Assembly (NCBI RefSeq): GCF_000765825.2
Contig: NZ_JRPE02000003.1
Coordinates: forward strand, 148,655 to 212,654
DNA from: Helicobacter magdeburgensis
Lineage (GTDB): Bacteria > Campylobacterota > Campylobacteria > Campylobacterales > Helicobacteraceae
Direction of reading: 5' to 3'
DNA length: 64,000 nt
Part shown: positions 54,567-63,475 of the stretch, one piece after another
How the letters are laid out: every line of letters begins with the position of its first letter
Numbering within the stretch: the first letter of the stretch is position 1
The notes under the pieces: model-generated
Databases searched by the model: none
The model's input: only the letters and a program-made list of their open reading frames with translations
Told to the model about the DNA's origin: nothing
Made by a program: the position numbers and the translations under genes

Positions 54567-55174
54567 AATATCCCCTTTGTTGAAGGTGTTAAGATTCTAG
54601 GATTTTGACTTATAGCGCGTCTAAAACTCACCGCAAAAGCTTTAAACATCGCCTCTACAATATGATGTAGATTTTTCCCGCGTTTTAGCACGATATGCAC
54701 ACTTAATCCAGCATTCAAACACAACGCCCTAAAAAACTCCTCTGCTAACTCCACATCAAAGCCCCCAACCATTCCTTTAAAAGGCAATTTATACGCGTGA
54801 GTATCAAAAAGTAAGAATCCGCGATTGCTTACATCAATATCACATTCCACGCAAGATTCGTCCATTACCACACTCGCATTGCCAAATCGCTCAATCCCAC
54901 TTGCTGGATAAATTGCCTGATATAACGCTTTGCCTAAGAGTATGCCACAATCCTCTATACTATGATGTCCATCGACATCTATATCGCCCTTGCAATGAAG
55001 CCTTATATCCATAAGACTATGTTTGGTCAGCGATTCAAGCATATGATTAAAAAATCCTATGCCTGTTTCTATCTCCGCATTCCCACTGCCATAGAGATTT
55101 AAAGAGAGAGCAATATCTGTCTCTTTTGTCTTTCGTGCTAATTCTATACATTGTGTTTTAAGCTGTGTTTCCAT
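54563..55174 (-). CDS. hisB: Imidazoleglycerol-phosphate dehydratase
   Basis: A 203-residue monofunctional IGP dehydratase, the sixth step of histidine synthesis. The paired metal motifs are GIGFFNHMLESLTKHS, VDGHHSIEDCGILLGKAL and LHHIVEAMFKA. The gene sits between rlpA and kdsC. H. pylori needs external histidine, so this gene is one reason to place the organism outside that species. No other his gene is in the window. Confidence 0.96.
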   Translation of the reverse strand: METQLKTQCIELARKTKETDIALSLNLYGSGNAEIETGIGFFNHMLESLTKHSLMDIRLHCKGDIDVDGHHSIEDCGILLGKALYQAIYPASGIERFGNASVVMDESCVECDIDVSNRGFLLFDTHAYKLPFKGMVGGFDVELAEEFFRALCLNAGLSVHIVLKRGKNLHHIVEAMFKAFAVSFRRAISQNPRILTPSTKGIL

Positions 55175-55210
55175 ACGCCTTTGCTCCTTTTCATATCAAT
55201 ACGCTAGATT

Positions 55211-56104
55211 CTAATCGCGGATAAAAAAGCCCCCTTGAATCTGTGTGTTTTTCTTTAAAAAATCCCTAGCTTCTTGCTCACTTTGGAATCCTCGCAAAAA
55301 TACACGATAAATAGGTGCATTATCTAGCTCAAATTCCTGAATCACGCTTTGATAAGGGGGTATATGTGAAAATCGCTCTTGGGTAACTTGCGCGCCTTCT
55401 TTGCGTCTAAATGCCCCCACTTGGATAGCAAATGCCCCACCACTCACAGATTTTGGCGTGCTATCTACTTTAAATTCATTGCTTAGCACATCATCGCTTT
55501 GCACATTTTGGGCTTCTTGCTTATTGTCTTTGTTAATCACACCACCAAAGCCGACAATCTCTAACCGCACCTTTGCTGTGCCAACTTTGACCATATCAAT
55601 ATCTTCTGCTGCGGCATTGCTTAAATCAATAATCCGCCCTTCCACAAAAGGACCTCTATCATTAATCCGCACAATCGTGCTTTTGCCGTTTTCAACATTC
55701 AGCACTTTTACAACGGTATTCATAGGGAAAGTCTTGTGCGCGGCAGTGTGAGCATGCATATTGTAAGTTTCACCATTAGAAGTTTTTTTAGCGTGAAAGT
55801 CAGCCCCATACCAGCTCGCATACCCATCAAATTTATCCCCAAGGCTCACTTTTTCGGGGTAATACCACTTCCCAGCGACTTGATAAGGACGCATTGTTGC
55901 TTCTTGAATAGCTGGTGATTCTCGCATAGAGTTACCACCAATATTTGGCGTTATGCCTTGATTAAAGGCATCTAAGTCATCAAAACTATCATTAAAACCC
56001 TTTGCTTTTGTGCCGCTTTCACTCCATTCTGCACTTTTCTCCACACAGCCTAAAAAGCTCAATCCAGCAAAGATACAAATCCATACAGCATAAGAAAATT
56101 TCAT
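55211..56104 (-). CDS. rlpA: RlpA-like lipoprotein, septal lytic transglycosylase family
   Basis: A 297-residue lipoprotein. The signal ends in the lipobox SFLGC (MKFSYAVWICIFAGLSFLGC). Residues ~90-185 form the double-psi beta-barrel (ASWYGADFHAKKTSNGE, IVRINDRGPFVEGRIIDLS), and the C-terminus is a SPOR peptidoglycan-binding domain (AIQVGAFRRKEGA). RlpA cuts glycan lacking stem peptides at the septum. ATG 56104 is chosen over 56125 because AAAAGGAG precedes it. Confidence 0.93.
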   Translation of the reverse strand: MKFSYAVWICIFAGLSFLGCVEKSAEWSESGTKAKGFNDSFDDLDAFNQGITPNIGGNSMRESPAIQEATMRPYQVAGKWYYPEKVSLGDKFDGYASWYGADFHAKKTSNGETYNMHAHTAAHKTFPMNTVVKVLNVENGKSTIVRINDRGPFVEGRIIDLSNAAAEDIDMVKVGTAKVRLEIVGFGGVINKDNKQEAQNVQSDDVLSNEFKVDSTPKSVSGGAFAIQVGAFRRKEGAQVTQERFSHIPPYQSVIQEFELDNAPIYRVFLRGFQSEQEARDFLKKNTQIQGGFFIRD

Positions 56105-56130
56105 ACTACTCCTTTTGTTTATCATCAGTC

Positions 56131-57237
56131 TTACCGCCCATCAGCAATTGTGGCTGTTTTGCCCTTAAGCTTTGGGATAGTGAGCTTTTGGTTAATGTTG
56201 ATATGTGAGCCTTTGATATTATTGACTGCCTTAAGCTCACTTAGTGGAATCTTGTAATTACTAGCAATAGTGCTAAGGCTCTCACCCTTTTGCACAATAT
56301 GTGTAACAAACACAGATTCAGCGTGCTTTTTTTCATCAAAATTTTGCTTAAATGTGCGGAGCTTATCATAGGGGAGATAGACATTGTAGCGTTTATTGCC
56401 CGGCGGGAGAAAAGAGCGTGTAAAGTGGCGATTATACTTTTGCAATTCACTTAATGGAATTTTAGCACTTTTAGCAATGGCACTAAGCGATATACCGCCC
56501 TTTACATCAACACTTGCAATGCTATCTGTCGCACCGCGATTAAGCAAATAATCCGCATTTTGAGCTTTCAAAAAATCCACATCATTAAAAAGTAGGCTCA
56601 TTGCTAGAATCGTGCGGATATAGTTACGCGTTTCCGCAGGGATATATTGAGCTTCATCATCAAGCAGCGTTTCAATGCGAGAATCTCCCCCAGCTTCTTC
56701 AATCCCCCTTTTTAACCGCCCCAAACCGCAATTATACGCCATTGCCGCAAGATACCACTCCCCTGTGGATTCATAAAGATATTTAAGGTATTTTGTCGCT
56801 GCTTGCGTGCTTTTAATGGGATCTTTACGCTCATCAATATATTCATTTATCTCTAGCCCCAAGCCCCTTGCGGTTGCTGGCATAATCTGCCAAATCCCTA
56901 TGGCTTTTTTTGAGCTTTTGGCATTGAGTGTAAATTCCGATTCAGCCATAGCAAGAAACAAAAATTCCTGTGGAATCTGCTCTTTAGCTATCATATTTCT
57001 AAGCGTTGGGATAAACTCATAGCTTTGGGCAAATCGCTGCACAAAATACTGCCACCTATCTCTAATCCTTTGAGCTTTTTCATCATCGGCAATAGTTGTC
57101 ATAAAGCTTGTATGCACACCAAATGAGTTTAAAATATTTGTGTTTTTATTATAAGTCATTGTGTAGAAGTCATCTTCTGTGGCAAAGGCTAGGCAAGGGA
57201 GCATTACATAAAGAATAAGAATCTTTACAAATCGCAT
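56131..57237 (-). CDS. mltD: Membrane-bound lytic murein transglycosylase D (MltD-like)
   Basis: A 368-residue protein with a signal peptide, a lysozyme-like SLT domain with the catalytic Glu in LFLAMAESEFTLNAKSSKKA, GIWQIMPATARGLGLEIN, and YNCGLGRLKRGI. Two LysM-type regions follow (ISLSAIAKSAKIPLSELQ at ~240 and HIVQKGESLSTIASNYKIP at ~310). It cleaves peptidoglycan with 1,6-anhydro ends. It overlaps tatD by 13 bases. Confidence 0.93.
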   Translation of the reverse strand: MRFVKILILYVMLPCLAFATEDDFYTMTYNKNTNILNSFGVHTSFMTTIADDEKAQRIRDRWQYFVQRFAQSYEFIPTLRNMIAKEQIPQEFLFLAMAESEFTLNAKSSKKAIGIWQIMPATARGLGLEINEYIDERKDPIKSTQAATKYLKYLYESTGEWYLAAMAYNCGLGRLKRGIEEAGGDSRIETLLDDEAQYIPAETRNYIRTILAMSLLFNDVDFLKAQNADYLLNRGATDSIASVDVKGGISLSAIAKSAKIPLSELQKYNRHFTRSFLPPGNKRYNVYLPYDKLRTFKQNFDEKKHAESVFVTHIVQKGESLSTIASNYKIPLSELKAVNNIKGSHININQKLTIPKLKGKTATIADGR

Positions 57238-58043
57238 TTATACTCCTTTAGTTCTCTAAAGAGATTTTCAGCATTGTTCGTGCTTGTGGCAATCACTTCA
57301 TCTTCGCTCATATTAAGCACATTTGCGAGTTTTGCCATAATCAATGGAATGAAATAAGGCTCATTGCGTTCCCCACGATGTGGGTGCGGGGTAAGGTAGG
57401 GTGCGTCAGTTTCAAGCACAATGCGTTCCTTTGGGATAAGCGACAGGGCTTCAATCAATCGCCTTGCATTTTTAAAGGTGCAAACCCCACCAATGCCATA
57501 GTAGAATCTTTGACTAAGTCCTAGCAAGATTCTATCCGCATTATAGCAGTGCAGCACCCCCCTAGCATTTTCATAGCCTTGTAAAATCTCAAAGCTATCA
57601 TTACTTGCCTCTCGTATATGCACAATAAGGGGCTTATCTAAGCTTAGGGCAAACTCTATTTGAGCGATAAAGACTTCTTTTTGCCTTAGCTTTATCTCTT
57701 CAAGATTCTGCCCCACTTCACCAGATTCAATAGATTCAGCCAAGCGGTAGTAATCTAGCCCACATTCCCCGATGGCAATACACTTTTCATCTTTGGCATA
57801 TTCTTGTAATGTTTGCAAATTAAAATCAGTTATGTCATTTGGATGCACCCCAGCGGCAAAATACACGCCTTCATATTTATGAGCTATTGCTCTAGCCTTT
57901 GGCAAGGTGTGAATATCCGCTCCGGGAATGATGATTTTTTTGACATTATGTGAAAACGCCCTTTGTATGACAGAATCTAAATCTTCATCAAACCGCGTAG
58001 AATCTAAATGACAATGCGTGTCTATCATATATGGAATACTCAT
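57225..58043 (-). CDS. tatD: TatD family hydrolase
   Basis: A 272-residue metal-dependent hydrolase/DNase of the amidohydrolase fold. Metal motifs are MIDTHCHLDS, AIGECGLDYYR, PLIVHIREA and LETDAPYLTPHPHRG. TatD proteins are 3'-5' exonucleases linked to DNA repair or quality control. The start at 58043 has an AGGG-like site; ATG 58028 is also possible. Confidence 0.93.
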   Translation of the reverse strand: MSIPYMIDTHCHLDSTRFDEDLDSVIQRAFSHNVKKIIIPGADIHTLPKARAIAHKYEGVYFAAGVHPNDITDFNLQTLQEYAKDEKCIAIGECGLDYYRLAESIESGEVGQNLEEIKLRQKEVFIAQIEFALSLDKPLIVHIREASNDSFEILQGYENARGVLHCYNADRILLGLSQRFYYGIGGVCTFKNARRLIEALSLIPKERIVLETDAPYLTPHPHRGERNEPYFIPLIMAKLANVLNMSEDEVIATSTNNAENLFRELKEYKCDL

Positions 58044-58084
58044 TCTGCAACCCTGTAATTTGTTTATTTGTGCTAGATTTATGT

Positions 58085-58090
58085 TAGAAT
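58085..58090 (+). promoter_or_regulatory. -10-like element upstream of ribE
   Basis: TAGAAT after TTTATGT, 50 bases before the ribE ATG, in the region divergent from tatD. Confidence 0.4.
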
Positions 58091-58139
58091 AAAAGGCGAG
58101 ATTTTAGCATAAATATCTTTACAAACAATAAGGAGATTA

Positions 58140-58769
58140 ATGTTTAGCGGACTTGTGCGTGAAATCGCAAGGGTAAAAAGCTTTACTAACAACACACTTG
58201 AGATTTATACAGATTATCAAGCAAAACTTGGAGATTCTATTGCGATTAATGGGGCGTGTCTAACGGCTATTGCGTTTTTTCAAGGGGGGGTTACAATGGA
58301 GCTAAGTAATCACACCAAACAACATATCGCTATTGAAAATTTCACCCCCAATGCAAAGGTGCATTTGGAGCCAGCTCTAAGCCTTGGAGATAGATTTGAT
58401 GGGCATATCGTGCAGGGGCATATTGATGGCATAGGCACAATTAGCTACATTACACATAATGCGGATTCAAGTGATTTTTTTATCCAAACAAATGAAGCGA
58501 TGCTTGAGCTTATGATACCCAAAGGCTCGGTGTGTGTTGATGGTATAAGCCTAACGATTGTAGATTCAAATGACAAAGGCTTTAAGCTTACCATTATCCC
58601 GCACACGCTTAAAAACACGCTTTTTGGTGAATATCAAATCGGCAGAAAAGTCAATATAGAATCTGATGTCATCACGCGTAGCGTGGTAAGCACCCTGCGG
58701 AATATGAGTAGAAATAGCAAAAATGCTCTGTCTTGGCGTGATATTGATATGATGAATCTAAACTATTAA
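58140..58769 (+). CDS. ribE: Riboflavin synthase subunit alpha
   Basis: A 209-residue trimeric enzyme that dismutates two lumazines to riboflavin. The two homologous barrels are seen in MFSGLVREIARVKSF / GDSIAINGACLTAIAF and VQGHIDGIGTISYI / GSVCVDGISLTIV. The ATG follows AAGGAG. The gene contains a G7 run at 58284-58290 (codons for Gly-Gly). Confidence 0.95.
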   Translation: MFSGLVREIARVKSFTNNTLEIYTDYQAKLGDSIAINGACLTAIAFFQGGVTMELSNHTKQHIAIENFTPNAKVHLEPALSLGDRFDGHIVQGHIDGIGTISYITHNADSSDFFIQTNEAMLELMIPKGSVCVDGISLTIVDSNDKGFKLTIIPHTLKNTLFGEYQIGRKVNIESDVITRSVVSTLRNMSRNSKNALSWRDIDMMNLNY

Positions 58770-58779
58770 GGAATATGAG

Positions 58780-59055
58780 TTGAAGGACAAAAAAGCTGTG
58801 GCTCTAGCCTATAATGCGGAGTTTGATAATGCCCCGCGTGTGGTGGCAAAGGGGCAAAATGATATTGCTTTAAAGATTATTGCTAAAGCAAAGGAATTTG
58901 ATGTGCCATTATTTTCTAACCCTCTGCTTGTGCAGTCCCTGCTACAAATCCCGCTAGATTCACATATCCCACCTGAAATGTATAATGCCGTGGTGGAAGT
59001 GTTTGTATGGCTTTTGCAATGTGAGAAAAACGCTCAATTAAGCAAGGATATGTAA
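58780..59055 (+). CDS. FlhB C-terminal-domain homologue (FlhB2/FlhX type)
   Basis: A 91-residue protein resembling only the cytoplasmic part of FlhB: KKAVALAYNAEFDNAPRVVAKG, then FDVPLFSNPLLVQSLLQIPLDSHIPPEMY. The NPTH autocleavage motif of FlhB is absent, as in the known Helicobacter FlhB2, which can replace the cleaved FlhB C-terminus in flagellar export. Its place after ribE agrees with H. pylori as I recall. The start is TTG behind AAGGA. It overlaps the next gene's start by one base. Confidence 0.88.
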   Translation: MKDKKAVALAYNAEFDNAPRVVAKGQNDIALKIIAKAKEFDVPLFSNPLLVQSLLQIPLDSHIPPEMYNAVVEVFVWLLQCEKNAQLSKDM

Positions 59056-60230
59056 TGAGAGAGCATTTTAAGCCGATTTTAGGCTTTTTTAAGCGGGAAT
59101 TTTATGGCTTTTTAAATGATAAATTTTCACTCTTTCTTTGCACGCTCACCCCCTTACTTTTGGGACTTTTTATATGGGCGGTATTTTCTCAAAGCTTTGT
59201 GCGTTCCGCTCCCATTGGCGTAGTGGATTTAGACAAAACACCTTTAAGCCAAGAGCTTACACGCAATCTCTCCGCCATTCCTGCTATTAGCGTTACACGG
59301 AGCTACTCTAGCCTAAGTGAAGCTAAAGATGATATGGGTAGCACGCAGATTTATGCGATTGTTGTGTTTCCAAAAGGTTTAGAATCTCATAGCAAAAAGG
59401 GTATTCTAACAGAGATCCCAATCTATTATAACGCCCAGCTTATGCTTGTAGCAAAGTCTATTGAAGGAGCGTTTAAGCAGCTTATTTTAACAAGTAATGT
59501 CAAAGCAAAGCTTGGCAAAAACCTTATCCAAACGCATAATATTGATGCGGCTTTAGCAAAAAGCTCTCCTATCCTTATGCAAATCACCCCACTTTATAAT
59601 ATCAATAATAGCTATGCGCAATTTTTGCTAACGGGGATTCTGCCTTGCTCTCTTATTATGCTTGTGATTTTATGCGTGATTAACTCTCTAGCTAGAGATG
59701 AAGCTGATGTGGGCTTTGTCAAAGGCAAAAAATCCCAAATGCCAGATGGAATCCACGCACGATTATATATCCTTACCAAAGTCTTTGCCTATGCGGGAAT
59801 CTTCTCATTATGGTGGGGTGTGATGATGCTATTTTTTCACTTCCTTGGTTTTAGCTTTCGGGGGAGTTATATCACACTCTACATCGGGGCTTTGCTTACG
59901 ATTTTAGCCTATTCTAGTGTGGGCGTGTTTGCCTATGCGATTTTAAAAGACCACACAAGAGCTTTAGCCGTAGCAGCGATTTATTGTGCGCCTAGCTTTG
60001 CTTTTGCTGGGCTTACTTTCCCGGTAAATTCTATGGGGAATTTTGCGAGTTTTTGGCATATCATTCTGCCTATTAGCCATTATTTAAAACTCTATGTGCA
60101 GGTAGCAAACTACGGCATAGACTTTCTTAGTGCGTTAAAAACAATGTGTGAATTGCTGCCTTTTTTGCTTTTTTTGAGCTTTGGAATCTTAATCTATCGC
60201 AAAAGAGAGGCGAAAATAGAAGATGAGTGA
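59055..60230 (+). CDS. ABC-2 type transporter permease
   Basis: A 391-residue protein with one N-terminal helix (FSLFLCTLTPLLLGLFIWAVF), a ~140-residue periplasmic domain, and about five C-terminal helices. This is the layout of YhhJ/YbhR-type ABC-2 permeases of drug or membrane-stress exporters. No ATPase or membrane-fusion gene accompanies it here; the partner must be elsewhere. The ATG overlaps the flhB2 stop. Confidence 0.88.
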   Translation: MREHFKPILGFFKREFYGFLNDKFSLFLCTLTPLLLGLFIWAVFSQSFVRSAPIGVVDLDKTPLSQELTRNLSAIPAISVTRSYSSLSEAKDDMGSTQIYAIVVFPKGLESHSKKGILTEIPIYYNAQLMLVAKSIEGAFKQLILTSNVKAKLGKNLIQTHNIDAALAKSSPILMQITPLYNINNSYAQFLLTGILPCSLIMLVILCVINSLARDEADVGFVKGKKSQMPDGIHARLYILTKVFAYAGIFSLWWGVMMLFFHFLGFSFRGSYITLYIGALLTILAYSSVGVFAYAILKDHTRALAVAAIYCAPSFAFAGLTFPVNSMGNFASFWHIILPISHYLKLYVQVANYGIDFLSALKTMCELLPFLLFLSFGILIYRKREAKIEDE

Positions 60231-60305
60231 ATTACAAATCTAAAAGCCCCTTCAGTTCATCGTGCCACTCTAAATATACTAAACAATTCACACAAAAGGA
60301 CACAA

Positions 60306-60680
60306 ATGCTAACCAAACTCGCGCTTATCAGCTTAGGTGGTGGTATAGGGTCGGCGTTACGCTTTTATGTAGGCTATGGTGTTGTATCTATTTTGCCAAG
60401 TCAATATCTGCATTATAGCTTCATAGCGACATTTTGCATCAATATGTTAGCGTGTTTTGGTATAGGGCTATGTGTGGCGATGATAAAAGGGCAAGATTCA
60501 CTCTTATTTGTGTTTCTTACTATCGGTTTGCTTGGGGGCTTTAGCACATTTTCTACCTTTAGCCTAGAAGTGCTAAAACTCCTGCAAAATCATTGTGTCC
60601 TTACCGCAATGTTTTATGTGCTACTCTCCAATATATGTGGAATCTTATGCGTGTATTTAGGCTATGTGTTTAAGGGCTAG
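60306..60680 (+). CDS. crcB: Fluoride ion exporter CrcB/Fluc
   Basis: A 124-residue four-helix protein that exports fluoride as an antiparallel dimer. Hallmarks are GGGIGSALRFYVGYG, INMLACFGIGLCVA and the polar track GLLGGFSTFSTFSLE. The ATG follows AAAAGGA. I saw no fluoride riboswitch motif in the 75-base upstream gap. Confidence 0.95.
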   Translation: MLTKLALISLGGGIGSALRFYVGYGVVSILPSQYLHYSFIATFCINMLACFGIGLCVAMIKGQDSLLFVFLTIGLLGGFSTFSTFSLEVLKLLQNHCVLTAMFYVLLSNICGILCVYLGYVFKG

Positions 60681-60707
60681 ATTCTACAAAGCTTTAAGAT
60701 TCTAGCC
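60675..60707. terminator. Hairpin at the end of crcB
   Basis: GGCTAGA (60675-60681) and TCTAGCC (60701-60707) pair over a 19-base loop and are followed by TTT. AGATTCT occurs in both the left arm/loop and the right arm. A plausible terminator. Confidence 0.4.
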
Positions 60708-60859
60708 TTTCACATACTTTTGTAAATGTGTTTATATTCGCTTATGTATCGTTCTATTTGCGGATTTTTCACCACATAAGCCTAACATCTAGTGTAGCTC
60801 AAGGGGAAATGTGAGATTCTTATTACCAACTAGATATGATAAGTAGCTGAAAAATTTGT

Positions 60860-60865
60860 TATACT
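60860..60865 (+). promoter_or_regulatory. -10 element of the restriction-modification operon
   Basis: TATACT preceded by TTTGT, 30 bases before the methylase/nuclease ATG, in a 214-base gap that otherwise holds only the crcB hairpin. Confidence 0.4.
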
Positions 60866-60894
60866 TCTGCTTTTTGTAATCACAAAGGAATGCA

Positions 60895-62820
60895 ATGGCA
60901 AGAAATGAGGTAAAAACAGATTCTTGGGTGAGGGATTTATTAAAGGTTGCAAACATACCTTTTGCAGAGCAGGGAGGAGGAACTAAAGAGCTAGATGAAG
61001 CGTTTAAAACTGCTTCCAAAGCCCTTAGCGGTAAAGCAGGCTATCCAGACTTTTGTGCGGTGGTAAAAGACTTTGTATTTGTGTTTGAAAACAAAGCAAA
61101 TATAGACAAGCATTGCAAACTAGATTCAAAAAATTGCATTGATTTAGAAAATGCAGATTCTGTAAAAAATTATGCCGTTAATGGTGCGATTCATTATGGC
61201 AAACACTTAGCCAAACACACAAATTATAAAAAGATTATTGCCATAGCTGTAAGTGGTAATGAAAAACGCCATAAAATTACGCCTTATTTTATCAATGAAA
61301 ATGGCTTTGTAACTAAGGATTTAAAAGATTTAGAAGACTTTATTGTTTTCAGTGAAGATAATATTGAAGAATACTATACAAAGGAGATTTTAAAAGAGCC
61401 AACAGACCAAGAGAAAACAACAGAGCAACTTCTAAAAGATGCGAAAGAATTACACGAAGATTTACGCAACTATGGCAATTTACGCGATACTGAAAAGCCT
61501 ATTGTGGTTTCTGGTATTTTACTTGCCCTAGAAGAGATAAAGTATAAAAACTTTGATTTAGAACGCTTAAATGGAGATGACAAAACAAGCGATGGGAGAA
61601 AAATCTATGAAGCCATAGCAGGTAATTTAAACCGCGCAAAAGTCAGCCCTGAAGTGAAAAAAGATAAATTATTAAGTCAATTCTCTATCATAAAAGATAC
61701 ACCAAAAATTAATGAAACTAACAGCACCTTAGGCAAAACACCGCTAAAACATTACACAGAATTTCTCTATAAACGCATTTATCAAAATATTAAATACACG
61801 CAAACAAGCGAGGATATTTTAGGATTATTTTATAGCACATTTATGAAATATGGCGGTGGCGATGGACAGACTTTAGGCATTATACTAACCCCTAAGCATA
61901 TTTGTGAGCTTTTTTGTGATTTAGTGGAGTTAAAACCTAATGATGTTGTATTTGATCCTTGTTGTGGAACGGCTGGATTTTTGATCGCTGCTATGCATAA
62001 TATGCTTTCACAAGTTACAGATGAGACACAAAGGCAACATATCAAAGAAAATCAACTTTTTGGCATAGAAGAAAAGCCTGATATGTTTTGCATTGCCACG
62101 ACTAATATGATTGTGCGTGGTGATGGTAAAAGTAATTTAGAAAATAAAGACTTTTTAAAGCAAAATCCCTTTGAGCTTCAAAAAGATATAGCCGCAAGCA
62201 TTGGTATGATGAATCCGCCCTATTCTCAAGGCAGCAAGGCAAATCCAAATCTTTATGAAATCGCCTTTAGCGAACAGCTTTTAGATTCTCTCACTAAAGG
62301 AGCAAAAGCGATTGTGATAATCCCGCAAAGTGCCGTTACAGGAAAAAGCAAAGAAGAAAAGGCGATTAAAGCAAATATTTTAAAAAAGCATACCCTAGAA
62401 GGTGTCATCACTTGTAATAAAAATACCTTCTATGGTGTAGGCACAAACCCTTGTATAGCCATATTTACTGCGTGGATTCCACACCATAAAGACAAGATTT
62501 GCAAATTTATAAATTACGAAGATGATGGCTTTGAAGTACAAAAGCATAAAGGCTTAGTAGAAACCATACACGCTAAAGATAAAAAAGCACATTTGCTAAA
62601 AGTCTGGCGTGATGAAATGGAAGCAGAATCTAAATTTTGCGTGAAAACTACCATAGAAGCAGAAGATGAATGGCTACACAGCTTTTATTATTTTAATGAT
62701 GAGATTCCAAAATACGAAGATTTTGATAAAACAATGGCGGATTATCTCACATTTGAATTTAATATGATAACGCACGGACGTGGATATTTATTTGGTTTAG
62801 AGGGAGATGATGATAGATAA
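60895..62820 (+). CDS. BcgI-like restriction-modification subunit: N-terminal nuclease fused to N6-adenine methylase
   Basis: A 641-residue protein. The first ~80 residues carry a PD-(D/E)xK-like nuclease motif: P51-D52 in AGYPDFCAVV and E65-x-K67 in FVFENKANI. The HsdM-like methylase follows, with SAM motif VFDPCCGTAGFLIAA (D354 onward) and catalytic NPPY at 440-443. Size and order match the A subunit of type IIB enzymes such as BcgI, which cut both sides of their target and need a separate specificity subunit; that gene lies two genes downstream. A plain type I HsdM is less likely because of the nuclease part. The HEPN gene overlaps its last 14 bases. Confidence 0.88.
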   Translation: MARNEVKTDSWVRDLLKVANIPFAEQGGGTKELDEAFKTASKALSGKAGYPDFCAVVKDFVFVFENKANIDKHCKLDSKNCIDLENADSVKNYAVNGAIHYGKHLAKHTNYKKIIAIAVSGNEKRHKITPYFINENGFVTKDLKDLEDFIVFSEDNIEEYYTKEILKEPTDQEKTTEQLLKDAKELHEDLRNYGNLRDTEKPIVVSGILLALEEIKYKNFDLERLNGDDKTSDGRKIYEAIAGNLNRAKVSPEVKKDKLLSQFSIIKDTPKINETNSTLGKTPLKHYTEFLYKRIYQNIKYTQTSEDILGLFYSTFMKYGGGDGQTLGIILTPKHICELFCDLVELKPNDVVFDPCCGTAGFLIAAMHNMLSQVTDETQRQHIKENQLFGIEEKPDMFCIATTNMIVRGDGKSNLENKDFLKQNPFELQKDIAASIGMMNPPYSQGSKANPNLYEIAFSEQLLDSLTKGAKAIVIIPQSAVTGKSKEEKAIKANILKKHTLEGVITCNKNTFYGVGTNPCIAIFTAWIPHHKDKICKFINYEDDGFEVQKHKGLVETIHAKDKKAHLLKVWRDEMEAESKFCVKTTIEAEDEWLHSFYYFNDEIPKYEDFDKTMADYLTFEFNMITHGRGYLFGLEGDDDR

Positions 62821-63466
62821 AGAAATATATCAACGACTTTTTTCACAAAAAAGACTAGATAGCTATGCGGATTTGAAAGAACATTTAGATAATTTTAAGT
62901 TAATAAACTCTATCGCAGCAAAAATGGGGCTTATAGAAATTGTGCTAAGAAATAGCATTGATTATGTGGTAAGCATAAATGATAATGAGTGGATTTTAAA
63001 ATCTCTTTTAAATACCAAGTTAGCCCATCATCAAGCATTATCGCAACAGAGTTTGGGCTTTTGGCTAAGAGTGGTGGATTTTTACAAGATTCACAATCAG
63101 CTTTTTACAAATAAGTTTTTAAAAAGCTTAGATTTTAAGCGGTATTTTATGGGGAATAAGAATAAGGGCTTAAGAGATTATCAAAAAGTAAGTTTGTTGT
63201 TGCTACTTTTTAAAAATTTACGCAATAGGGCATTTCATTTTGAGAATCTCTACAAGCTAAATAATGATAACAAGCCACGATTAAGTGCGTCTATACAAAA
63301 TAAAAACAAACAAAAAATGATTATAAATCTAGCAACAGAAAATATTGAAATCTTTTTAGATGATATATTGATGGGTTTAGTAGAAAAATCTTTAGAAAGA
63401 ATAGGGGAAAAGGATCCCCTCGAAACAAAAAGAATTATAGCAGAATTAAATCAAGGAATCAAGTAA
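62807..63466 (+). CDS. HEPN-domain, Abi-like protein inside the restriction operon
   Basis: A 219-residue helical protein. MGLIEIVLRNSIDYV near residue 40 and LRNRAFHFENLY near 138 resemble Abi-like (AbiD/F, Abi_2) proteins. R139-x4-H144 is the R-x4-6-H catalytic motif of HEPN ribonucleases. Such proteins cut RNA in abortive infection and toxin systems. The gene overlaps the methylase by 14 bases and ends 9 bases before the specificity subunit, so it is part of the operon. Start ATG 62807 or 62810. A toxin or back-up defence role is inferred. Confidence 0.72.
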   Translation: MMIDKEIYQRLFSQKRLDSYADLKEHLDNFKLINSIAAKMGLIEIVLRNSIDYVVSINDNEWILKSLLNTKLAHHQALSQQSLGFWLRVVDFYKIHNQLFTNKFLKSLDFKRYFMGNKNKGLRDYQKVSLLLLLFKNLRNRAFHFENLYKLNNDNKPRLSASIQNKNKQKMIINLATENIEIFLDDILMGLVEKSLERIGEKDPLETKRIIAELNQGIK

Positions 63467-63475
63467 GGAGACAAT

